Part shown: in pieces, positions 1 through 6,400 of the stretch
Position numbering within the stretch: the first letter of the stretch is position 1
Layout: each line of letters begins with the position of its first letter
Assembly (NCBI GenBank): GCA_017428115.1
Contig: JAFRRK010000090.1
Coordinates: 1-39,463 of the forward strand
Source of the DNA: Bacteroidales bacterium
GTDB taxonomy: Bacteria; Bacteroidota; Bacteroidia; Bacteroidales; P3
Length of the DNA stretch: 39,463 nt
Reading direction: 5' to 3'
Notes under the pieces: model-generated
The model's input: the letters and a program-made list of their open reading frames with translations, nothing else
Databases searched by the model: none
What the model was told of the DNA's origin: nothing
Made by a program: the position numbers and the translations under genes

Positions 1-47
1 ACGGAGTTGCTCCCCAGCAGAGCTCCGCTATGCTTCAAACTGCGCGG

Positions 48-55
48 CAAAAGTA
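48..55 (-). promoter_or_regulatory. Possible -7 element of a leftward promoter leaving the window
   Basis: On the minus strand this reads TACTTTTG, which fits the Bacteroidota -7 consensus TAnnTTTG. No good TTTG lies 19 bp upstream, so only half of the promoter is supported. It would drive a gene beyond the left edge. Two near-identical direct repeats sit just upstream of it, at 76-95 and 116-135. Confidence 0.35.
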
Positions 56-75
56 CTGATTTTTTTTGAAATGGC

Positions 76-135
76 CATCCTGCAATTTGACCTATTGACA
101 ACAAGTACAAAAAATCATCCTGCAAAATGACCTAT
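76..135. repeat. Two direct repeats, 20 bp each, 40 bp apart
   Basis: The segments 76-95 and 116-135 both begin CATCCTGCAA and end TGACCTAT, and match at 18 of 20 positions. The 40-bp period is close to four helical turns. Both lie upstream of the possible leftward -7 element at 48-55, so they could be paired binding sites for a regulator of the gene to the left. That role is inferred from position only. Confidence 0.5.
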
Positions 136-228
136 ACGCCCGTTTTTAGCCACACGCATTCGTTTCCCCTTTTCTCGGTCCTTAGTCGCGTTGATTGGTT
201 CTGGTAGGGCTGTGCCTTTTTAATTGAG

Positions 229-550
229 AAGTGGCAACTGCCCAGTTGCTTCGTAGTGCTTAGCTCTTACTTCTTACTTCCTTTCGTCCTTCCTTCGCCC
301 CCAGAAACGAAGGCACGACGAGGCCATGACGAAGGCTTGGTGTGTGATTGGAGTGTGTGCTAAGGCCGTCTATTATAATTATACCAAAAAAGTAAAAAAT
401 TAGGGGGCCACTTTTAGAAATAATAAAAGCGGCATATAGTTTCACAAAGCTAGAGAAATGAAAGCCAGCACTCTTTGACGAGCCAAAGCAACGTCACAAA
501 GTATAAAAGTGGGACATGATGACGATGACAATGACAATAGGGATGCATGC
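229..550 (-). repeat. Dispersed intergenic repeat, copy 1
   Basis: Read on the minus strand, 229-428 and about 503-550 match the plus strand at 22951-23183 with only scattered differences. Shared landmarks are a TTTCTAAAAGTGG segment, a GGTATAATTATA segment, CTTCGTTTCTGGG, GGAAGTAAGAAGTAAGAGCT and GGGCAGTTGCCAC. About 75 bp at 429-502 is absent from the other copy. A palindrome lies at 234-249 (GCAACTG, CC, CAGTTGC). No credible gene lies inside: the 61-codon minus-strand frame at 260-445 is composed of repeat sequence. The repeat is probably non-coding. Confidence 0.8.
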
Positions 551-558
551 ATGTATCC

Positions 559-782
559 TTTAACCCATATCGGTCATTAGGGTTTATGGCAGATTAGCAT
601 TTGTTTCGAGCAGATAGGCCGTATCGCTGGCGAAGGTGAGAAAGGCATCCAGTGAATGCCTTTCAGCTACGGCGAGACAGGGATGCGGTCAAGATGCCGA
701 AAGAAATGATGATATGGCTAAAACAGACTAAAAAAAGACAAGAATAATTGAAAAGACGGCCTAATGACCGATTTGGGTTAAA
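559..782. mobile_element. MITE-like element with 23-bp terminal inverted repeats
   Basis: The ends 559-581 and 760-782 are inverted repeats matching at 22 of 23 positions. Each outer end reads TTTAACCC and each inner part contains the inverted form of CCTAATGACCGAT. The 178-bp interior has no gene. It contains a hairpin at 640-664, with a perfect 9-bp stem GAAAGGCAT/ATGCCTTTC and a 7-nt loop, continued outward by a weaker GCCGTA..GCTG / CAGC..TACGGC pairing at 618-673. Short length, terminal inverted repeats and lack of a transposase suggest a non-autonomous miniature element. No clear target-site duplication is visible and the parent IS family is not recognised. Confidence 0.65.
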
Positions 783-817
783 TGCGTAACTATAGTCAAG
801 GATTGCGAAAAAAAACG

Positions 818-825
818 TAACTTTG
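818..825 (+). promoter_or_regulatory. Orphan -7 element (TAACTTTG)
   Basis: TAACTTTG fits TAnnTTTG, preceded by an A-rich tract. No -33 TTTG is found at the expected spacing. Downstream there is only a possible 12-codon reading frame, MNQESGREPSIK (915-953), which has an AAGGAG at 901-906. That spacing is unusual for this organism, where Shine-Dalgarno sites are otherwise scarce. A short transcript or a very small peptide is possible but unproven. The rest of 783-1120 shows nothing else convincing. Confidence 0.25.
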
Positions 826-958
826 CAACGTCACAGCATTGTAGCACTTATCATTTACAGAAAATATAAAATATTTATGTTCAAAAATATAGCAATACGT
901 AAGGAGTAAGAAAAATGAACCAAGAATCAGGGCGCGAACCCTCAATAAAATGAGTACT

Positions 959-982
959 TCTATTAATTGCCTGCAATTATAG
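959..982. repeat. Palindromic intergenic motif, copy 1
   Basis: This contains AATTGC-CT-GCAATT inside a longer segment ending TATAGTC. The same segment with one base changed recurs at 11957-11981, upstream of hpt. It is a short dispersed palindrome of unknown role. Confidence 0.45.
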
Positions 983-1120
983 TCATATTTTCTCATTAAA
1001 TCCAAGATGTTAAATTTACAAATTCTCTAATTCTCAAATTCTTGATAAATAGAAAAAACCTTTAGTTTTTAATCTTACCTCAAAAGGTTCTCAACACTCA
1101 ATTCTCTGATTGGTTCATCT

Positions 1121-2353
1121 ATGTTCCTACACATCGACTGCAACTCCTACTTCGCCTCATGTGAGGTGGCCACACGCCCCGGGCTGAAGGGGAAGCCTGT
1201 GGTGGTGGCCAACGATAACGAGGCGGGCGGAGGTGTTATCCTTGCACTCACTGCCGAGGCCAAAGAACTCGGCCTGCAGCGAGGGATACCCCTGTTTAAG
1301 GTACGCAACCTTATTCGGCAAAACAACGTTGTAGTCTGTCCCGTCGACCACAAGAAGTACCGCCGTATATCTCAGCAGATAATGGAGGCCGTTAAGCGGC
1401 AGGACATTGTGCTGGACTTTGTTCAATATTCTGTCGACGAATTCTTTGGTGCCCTCCCCTTAGACGACCCCAACGAAGTGCGCCTCTATGCTCGAAGGGT
1501 GAAACAGATGATAACCGAAACCACAGGCATACCTGTCAGTTGCGGATGCTCGCAAAGCTACACCCTCGCAAAGGTGGCCACACACTTCGCCAAACGCTAT
1601 AAGGGCTATGAGGGCATCTGTGTGCTCATGCCAGAGAGCCGACGCAAGGCACTCTCCATGCTCGACATTGCCGACGTGTGGGGCATCGGACGAAAAAATC
1701 GCATCAAACTGCAGGAACGAGGCATATTGACGGCTCAAGATTTTGTAGACTGCGACGAGCATTTGGTGGCCTCACTCTTTACAGTGTCGGGAATGCGCAC
1801 CTGGCGCGAGCTGCAGGGCATCCCCAGCATCGACCTTCACCGCCCCGACCACCAACGCAGCATCATGCAGAGCCGCACCTTTGTCTATATGACCGACAGC
1901 CTCGACCAACTGGAGCAGTACATCCGCACCTTTGCCTCCACCTGCGCAGCCACCCTACGCAAACAGCATGGGGTATGTCGGTCCGTAACAACATTTCTCT
2001 CCACCAACCGCCACCGCGACGACTTGGCTCAGTACCGCAACAGTGCCAGTTCCCGACTCCCCTCCCCCACTGCCGACACTCCCACCATAGTCAAAGCGGC
2101 ATTGGAAGTGCTACATGCGCTTTATCGCAAGGGCTTTATGTACAAGCAGGCAGGAGTGGTACTCACCGACATCAGCGAGGAGCAAGGCATGCAACTTGAC
2201 CTCTTTACTGAGCCAGAAGACGCACGCCGACGCAAACTGATGCAGGTGGCCGATGCCCTCAACAAGCGTTTCGGCGACGCCACCGTGACCCTCGGCAGCA
2301 ACACCGAACACACTGTCCCCAATCTCCCTTCTGAGGACGAAAACGATTATTAA
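1121..2353 (+). CDS. umuC: Y-family DNA polymerase, UmuC-like (Pol V catalytic subunit)
   Basis: This is a translesion DNA polymerase of 410 residues, about the usual length for UmuC. The N-terminus has the Y-family motif DCNSYFASCE (residues 6-15), whose first Asp binds a catalytic metal. The second catalytic motif, YSVDE, is at 103-107 with Asp106 and Glu107. A GCSQSYTLAKVATHFAKR segment at 142-159 and a helix-hairpin-helix-like VWGIGRKNRIKLQ segment at 186-198 follow, then the little-finger and UmuC C-terminal regions. No umuD-type peptidase gene lies within the window on either side, so any partner must be elsewhere. The ATG at 1121 is kept because the catalytic Asp follows after only five residues. 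No clear promoter was found. Identity as a UmuC/DinB-type polymerase is firm; UmuC is preferred over DinB on the C-terminal sequence. Confidence 0.93.
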   Translation: MFLHIDCNSYFASCEVATRPGLKGKPVVVANDNEAGGGVILALTAEAKELGLQRGIPLFKVRNLIRQNNVVVCPVDHKKYRRISQQIMEAVKRQDIVLDFVQYSVDEFFGALPLDDPNEVRLYARRVKQMITETTGIPVSCGCSQSYTLAKVATHFAKRYKGYEGICVLMPESRRKALSMLDIADVWGIGRKNRIKLQERGILTAQDFVDCDEHLVASLFTVSGMRTWRELQGIPSIDLHRPDHQRSIMQSRTFVYMTDSLDQLEQYIRTFASTCAATLRKQHGVCRSVTTFLSTNRHRDDLAQYRNSASSRLPSPTADTPTIVKAALEVLHALYRKGFMYKQAGVVLTDISEEQGMQLDLFTEPEDARRRKLMQVADALNKRFGDATVTLGSNTEHTVPNLPSEDENDY

Positions 2354-2452
2354 TCCTTTCCCACACCCTCCCTGACGGACATAAATCCACCACACATTAT
2401 TGATACAACACACTTGTTAGCAACAAATAAAACATCGCTGACATTCATTTTA

Positions 2453-2483
2453 TTTGTCATATCGAAAAAAAAATGTATTTTTG
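2453..2483 (+). promoter_or_regulatory. Promoter of the structured leader and methyltransferase locus
   Basis: TTTG at 2453-2456 is followed after 19 bp by TATTTTTG at 2476-2483, an exact match to the Bacteroidota -33/-7 consensus. Transcription should begin near 2487-2490, which leaves a leader of about 335 nt before the ATG at 2825. Confidence 0.75.
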
Positions 2484-2487
2484 CAAT

Positions 2488-2824
2488 TGGTAACTAGTGC
2501 GCATTATGCCACACATAGTTGCCGACATAACGGTCCACAAGAGCAGTGGTCCAACAATAATGAATATTAACAGCATTACTATTATTTCGCATTCGAATCA
2601 AAAGCCTCGCAAACTGGAGATTAGAAATATCGAATAGTAGTTCACGGAGAGAATAGCGCTCTCGCTGCATCAAGTAATTAGCTAATGCTCACATTATGGG
2701 TGTGGGCTAATCTAATGATGCAGCGGGGTTCTTGCGAGGCTCCTCGTGAATGCGATAGAAAGGTCTACACCTTTCTTATTGCCGATAAGTGATTGATAGC
2801 AATGCATCATAACTATCAGTCACT
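2488..2824 (+). ncRNA. Long structured leader or small RNA of unknown class
   Basis: This stretch begins just after a strong promoter and ends at the methyltransferase ATG. It forms nested helices. P1 is 2587-2594 with 2748-2755 (8 bp perfect). P2 is 2603-2612 with 2732-2741 (10 bp perfect). P3 is 2663-2672 with 2716-2725 (10 bp perfect, three more pairs with wobbles). P4 is 2677-2682 with 2706-2711. P5 is 2689-2694 with 2700-2705, loop TATGG. Two further hairpins follow: 2757-2764/2769-2776 (8 bp perfect, loop CTAC) and 2788-2799/2813-2824 (12 bp, one U-G pair), the latter ending directly against the start codon. A weaker stem lies at 2532-2552. The loop segment 2803-2810 is perfectly complementary to 2715-2722, so an alternative pairing exists. 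I do not recognise a known RNA family. It may be a cis-regulatory leader or a separate RNA acting with the downstream proteins. Confidence 0.7.
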
Positions 2825-3826
2825 ATGGCAAACAAAAACCTTAATCAGGCAAAAAGCGCCAAGAAAGATGAGTTCTACACACAACTTGTAGACATTGAAA
2901 ACGAGCTACGACATTATCGTGAACACTTTCGAGGAAAGACAGTGTTGTGTAATTGCGACGACCCAAGGGTGAGCAACTTTTTCCACTATTTTAGCTACAA
3001 CTTCGAGCAGTTGGGGCTGAAAAAGCTTATCACCACCTGCTATAAGAATCAAGAACGTGACCTGTTCAGTCAGCACGACAGCGAGCGAGCTATATGGCTG
3101 GAGTATACAGGCGACCATAATGGCAACCGAATACCCGACCCCAACGAAATTGGCATCAACTATCTGCAAGGCGATGGCGACTTCCGTTCTGCTGAATGTA
3201 TCGAACTCTTGAAACAGGCAGACATTGTAGTGACAAATCCTCCTTTCTCATTATTTAGAGAATATGTGGCTCAGCTGATTAGATACAACAAGAAGTTTAT
3301 TATCATTGGCCACCAGAACGCCATCAAATACAAAGAAATCTTCCCATTAATTATGAACAATAAAATGTGGTTGGGATATGGGTTCAAAGGTGGGGCTGGC
3401 CATTTTATTAGCAATTATGAAGATATCGCCACTGCAAGTGATCACCGAAAAGGAATGATAAGGGTTTCTGGTGTAAATTGGTTTACAAACATAGAAATAG
3501 CAAAAAGGCATGAAGAACTAGTCTTATACAAGACCTATAATGCTGAAGAATATCCGAGGTATGACACATTTGATGCAATCAATGTAGAAAAAACAGCTGA
3601 CATTCCTATGGATTATGACGGAGTAATGGGTGTTCCTATTACTTTTATGGACAAATATAATCCCAGCCAGTTCGCTATAGTAGGCGTTATGAACCATGGA
3701 TGTGATTCCGAATATGACCTAGCCAAACCTCTACTCAGGGGAAAAGAGCTATATACACGAATACTAATTCAACGAAGACAATATCAAATAAAAAGGGAGA
3801 CTTTGCCCATAGCAGCAGAACAATAA
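2825..3826 (+). CDS. EcoRI-family adenine-specific DNA methyltransferase
   Basis: This is a DNA N6-adenine methyltransferase of 333 residues, resembling the EcoRI methylase family. The N-terminal segment KSAKKDEFYTQLVDIENELR (about 10-29) leads into GKTVLCNCDDP (38-48), in the S-adenosylmethionine-binding region. The catalytic NPPF tetrapeptide is at 138-141 within DIVVTNPPFSLF. The ATG follows immediately after the 3' strand of a 12-bp hairpin, with no Shine-Dalgarno site, so initiation may depend on RNA folding. The 3' half (from about 3260) is visibly richer in A+T than the flanking housekeeping genes, which suggests acquisition. It lies 12 bp upstream of a DUF262-HNH nuclease gene, so the two are very likely cotranscribed. 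Target sequence cannot be predicted. The family assignment is firm; pairing as restriction-modification is inferred. Confidence 0.88.
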   Translation: MANKNLNQAKSAKKDEFYTQLVDIENELRHYREHFRGKTVLCNCDDPRVSNFFHYFSYNFEQLGLKKLITTCYKNQERDLFSQHDSERAIWLEYTGDHNGNRIPDPNEIGINYLQGDGDFRSAECIELLKQADIVVTNPPFSLFREYVAQLIRYNKKFIIIGHQNAIKYKEIFPLIMNNKMWLGYGFKGGAGHFISNYEDIATASDHRKGMIRVSGVNWFTNIEIAKRHEELVLYKTYNAEEYPRYDTFDAINVEKTADIPMDYDGVMGVPITFMDKYNPSQFAIVGVMNHGCDSEYDLAKPLLRGKELYTRILIQRRQYQIKRETLPIAAEQ

Positions 3827-3838
3827 ATATCATATAAC

Positions 3839-4921
3839 ATGGAAATTACATTACATCAAATAAAGGTGCGCGACTTGGTGGAGGGTTATGTGGACAATCA
3901 GGAAAACGGGGTACGCGCCTACGGCGGCAGACTAGATGTAAGGCCGCCATATCAGAGAGAATTTGTGTACAAGGAAAAGCAGCGGGATGCTGTGATTGAT
4001 ACACTTACACAGGGTTTCCCCTTGAACGTAATGTACTGGGCAGTACGTGAGGACGGCACATTTGAAATCATCGACGGACAGCAACGCACTTTGAGCATAT
4101 GCCAGTATGTGAATGGGGACTATGCCTTTATGTTCCGCTATTTCCACAACCTGACAGACGACGAACAGGGTCAGATACTAGACTATGACCTGCAAGTCTA
4201 TTTCTGTTCTGGCTCAGACAGCGAGAAACTGCGCTGGTTTAAGACCATCAACATTGCTGGAGAGGAACTGACAGAACAGGAGTTGCGAAACGCAGTGTAT
4301 GCAGGCTCATGGCTGGCAGATGCGAAACGTTATTTCTCGAAAAACGGCTGTGCAGCCTATAACATGGGAAAGCAATATGTGAGTGGCGAGGTAAACCGAC
4401 AGGCATATTTGGAAACAGCCATACGGTGGATATCGGATGGCAACATCGAGACTTACATGGGCAAGCACCAGCACGACGGTAACGCAGTGCAACTATGGAA
4501 CCATTTCTGCAATGTAATCAACTGGGCTAAGGCGCTATTCCCCAACTATCGAAGAGAAATGAAAGGAGTTGATTGGGGGAGGCTGTACACCCTCTACCAT
4601 GAGGGTGACTACAATGCCTCTACGCTAGAAACCATGGTGAAACGACTGATGGCAGACAGCGATGTGCAAAGGAAAAAGGGAATATACCAGTATGTATTCG
4701 ACCATGACGAACGGCATTTGGACATACGAGCTTTCGACGACAACACGAAACGGGAGGTATACGAACGACAGTTAGGCGTGTGTCCAATATGCGGACAGTA
4801 TTTCGAGATTGAGCAGATGGAGGCCGACCACATCGTGCCGTGGTGCAAGGGTGGGCGCACGGTAGCAGACAACTGCCAGATGCTATGTCGCAAGTGCAAC
4901 CGAGAGAAAAGCGGGAAGTGA
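3839..4921 (+). CDS. DUF262 (ParB-like) and HNH endonuclease fusion
   Basis: This 360-residue protein has an N-terminal DUF262/GmrS-type domain with the signature IDGQQRT at 78-84, in the segment used by ParB-like nucleases to bind or hydrolyse nucleotide. The middle (about 90-290) is helical and not recognised. The C-terminus is a compact zinc-type HNH nuclease with CPIC (315-318), DH (330-331), DN (344-345) and CRKCN (350-354), ending shortly after at residue 360. Similar DUF262-nuclease fusions such as GmrSD cut modified DNA. Here the neighbour is instead a methyltransferase 12 bp upstream, so it may be the cutting partner of a restriction-modification pair, or a nuclease that senses methylation state. 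All core HNH residues appear intact. Domain calls are firm; substrate and biological role are unknown. Confidence 0.87.
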   Translation: MEITLHQIKVRDLVEGYVDNQENGVRAYGGRLDVRPPYQREFVYKEKQRDAVIDTLTQGFPLNVMYWAVREDGTFEIIDGQQRTLSICQYVNGDYAFMFRYFHNLTDDEQGQILDYDLQVYFCSGSDSEKLRWFKTINIAGEELTEQELRNAVYAGSWLADAKRYFSKNGCAAYNMGKQYVSGEVNRQAYLETAIRWISDGNIETYMGKHQHDGNAVQLWNHFCNVINWAKALFPNYRREMKGVDWGRLYTLYHEGDYNASTLETMVKRLMADSDVQRKKGIYQYVFDHDERHLDIRAFDDNTKREVYERQLGVCPICGQYFEIEQMEADHIVPWCKGGRTVADNCQMLCRKCNREKSGK

Positions 4922-4940
4922 TTATCGAAGTAATAATCAT

Positions 4941-4990
4941 GAACTAAGAAGTATGGCAGTTGCCTATGAAAACAACATAATTCTTAGTTC
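4941..4990. repeat. Inverted repeat between convergent genes
   Basis: GAACTAAGAA at 4941-4950 is perfectly inverted as TTCTTAGTTC at 4981-4990, with the small palindrome GGCAGTTGCC at 4955-4964 between them. The parts resemble fragments of the dispersed repeat at 229-550 and 22951-23183, which carry CTAAGAACTACGAAGTAA and GGGCAGTTGCC. It may be a degraded copy, or may end transcription between the convergent nuclease and outer-membrane protein genes. No T-tract supports a strong terminator. Confidence 0.4.
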
Positions 4991-5026
4991 TTAATCCTTA
5001 CTTCAAAAAAGCTTCAACCTTCACTT

Positions 5027-6388
5027 TTAAAACATGTACCCCATCTTGATGTAGAGGTTGCTGAACTTGGCGTTGTCCTGCTTGTCGAGGGCGGTGGCCC
5101 AGTCGACACTGAGGACGAAGTTGTCGTTCATGGCCACCTTAAGGCCACAGCCTGCAGAGATGTGAGGAGTGTAGAGACGGCTCTCGTCATAGAGGTCTTC
5201 AGGGTTGACCGAGCTCAGGGGTGCCAACATTGGGTCAGACATGACACGCTCGTAGGGCTGCACCACCATACCGGCATCCATGAAGGGGTTTAGGCCGATG
5301 TAAAAGTTCTCCTTGCCAATCTTGAAGTGCGCCACCTGCACGCGAAACTCCACATTGGCAAAAGCCACGCCGCGGGCGAGGATGCGGTTGCGCATGATGC
5401 CGCGGATTGAATTGGCACCGCCCAATCCCTCATAGATGACGCGCTGCATATAAAGCTGGTTGAGGTAGGTGTTGAGGTAAAACGGGCTGTCGCCTGCCAC
5501 GTTGAGCTGGGTGCCGAGACGGTAGGCGAAAGTGAGGCGGTCAGTGATGATGGGCAGGTAATGACGCCAGGCGGCGTTGAACATGAGGTCGTTGTAGTCG
5601 ACCATGTCGCCCAAGCCGACATAATAGGTGAGAAAGGCGTCGGCATGGATGCCACGACGGGGGTTCTGCTGCCGGTCGCGGGTGTCGAAGGTGAGGCCGC
5701 CATGCAGATAGGGGTGGAAACCGCCGCCAGCCTCAGCCGGGGCGATATAGCCCAGCGCCACATACATATCGTAAAGCGTCGCAGCCCCTTCGGGCAGTTT
5801 GTTTTCCTCCTTGGCGGTGTATTTGTTCAGACGAGCCACGTCGACGGTACCCACATTGTAGTGGAGCAGCCCGAGGCCTAAATTCCAATACCACGGCTTG
5901 GCGATAGTCCCCTGAAGGTCAGCACTAAAGCGAAAGAGGTCGCGCTTGAACTTATAATAGGCACGGGTCTGATAGTGAGGGCTGGCCGGGTCGGAATAGT
6001 CGGGTGTGTAAAAAGCCTCGTAGCCGTTGAAACCGTAGAAGTCGCACATCTGGTCGGGCATATAGGTGAGGTCAACGCTGAGGCGGTGGTTGGGGATGAG
6101 GTACTTGGAGTCATACGAGAGCCGGAAGAGGCCGTAGCGCTTCGTCGTATAGGCGGCCTCGGCATAGAAGGAGTGATAGTAGTCGGGATATACAGCCCCA
6201 TCGCCAAAGTAATAGATGTTGGTGAGTGCCCCGTACTGGAAACCGAGGTCGGCATCGTATGCCACGCTGGGCAGCACGCCGAACGTCCAGCCTTTGCGCA
6301 CATTGGCACTGTCCTGTGCTGAAGCGGGGACTGGAGTGAGCGCTAAGAAAAAAGTACTGATAAGTAGAAAGCAAATAGTCTTTTTCAT
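5027..6388 (-). CDS. BamA/TamA (Omp85) family outer-membrane beta-barrel protein
   Basis: This is a 453-residue outer-membrane protein. A signal peptide (about residues 1-24, ending PASAQ) is followed directly by alternating beta-strand sequence, without visible POTRA repeats. A GGANSIRGIMRNRILARG segment near residue 325 resembles the conserved Arg-Gly motif of the bacterial surface antigen barrel. The protein ends in a Phe (YIKMGYMF), typical of outer-membrane barrels. It lies 12 bp after the GltS-like gene and may be cotranscribed with it. Omp85 barrels insert or export proteins or lipids; a barrel-only form has no assigned substrate. Family assignment is fairly firm, the cargo unknown. 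Confidence 0.75.
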   Translation of the reverse strand: MKKTICFLLISTFFLALTPVPASAQDSANVRKGWTFGVLPSVAYDADLGFQYGALTNIYYFGDGAVYPDYYHSFYAEAAYTTKRYGLFRLSYDSKYLIPNHRLSVDLTYMPDQMCDFYGFNGYEAFYTPDYSDPASPHYQTRAYYKFKRDLFRFSADLQGTIAKPWYWNLGLGLLHYNVGTVDVARLNKYTAKEENKLPEGAATLYDMYVALGYIAPAEAGGGFHPYLHGGLTFDTRDRQQNPRRGIHADAFLTYYVGLGDMVDYNDLMFNAAWRHYLPIITDRLTFAYRLGTQLNVAGDSPFYLNTYLNQLYMQRVIYEGLGGANSIRGIMRNRILARGVAFANVEFRVQVAHFKIGKENFYIGLNPFMDAGMVVQPYERVMSDPMLAPLSSVNPEDLYDESRLYTPHISAGCGLKVAMNDNFVLSVDWATALDKQDNAKFSNLYIKMGYMF

Positions 6389-6400
6389 AATAATATGGGG

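Noticed and set aside
260-445. Small minus-strand frame, 61 codons
   Set aside because: It lies inside the dispersed repeat; the matching part of the other copy (22951-23183) has substitutions and length changes that would break it.
930-946. tRNA remnant or attachment site (minus strand GGGTTCGCGCCC)
   Set aside because: The loop is six, not seven, bases and no acceptor or anticodon arm is present.
2488-2824. Retron non-coding RNA or a TnpB/IsrB-type guide RNA
   Set aside because: No reverse transcriptase and no RuvC-type nuclease lies in the neighbourhood; the HNH protein is of DUF262 type, so neither class fits.
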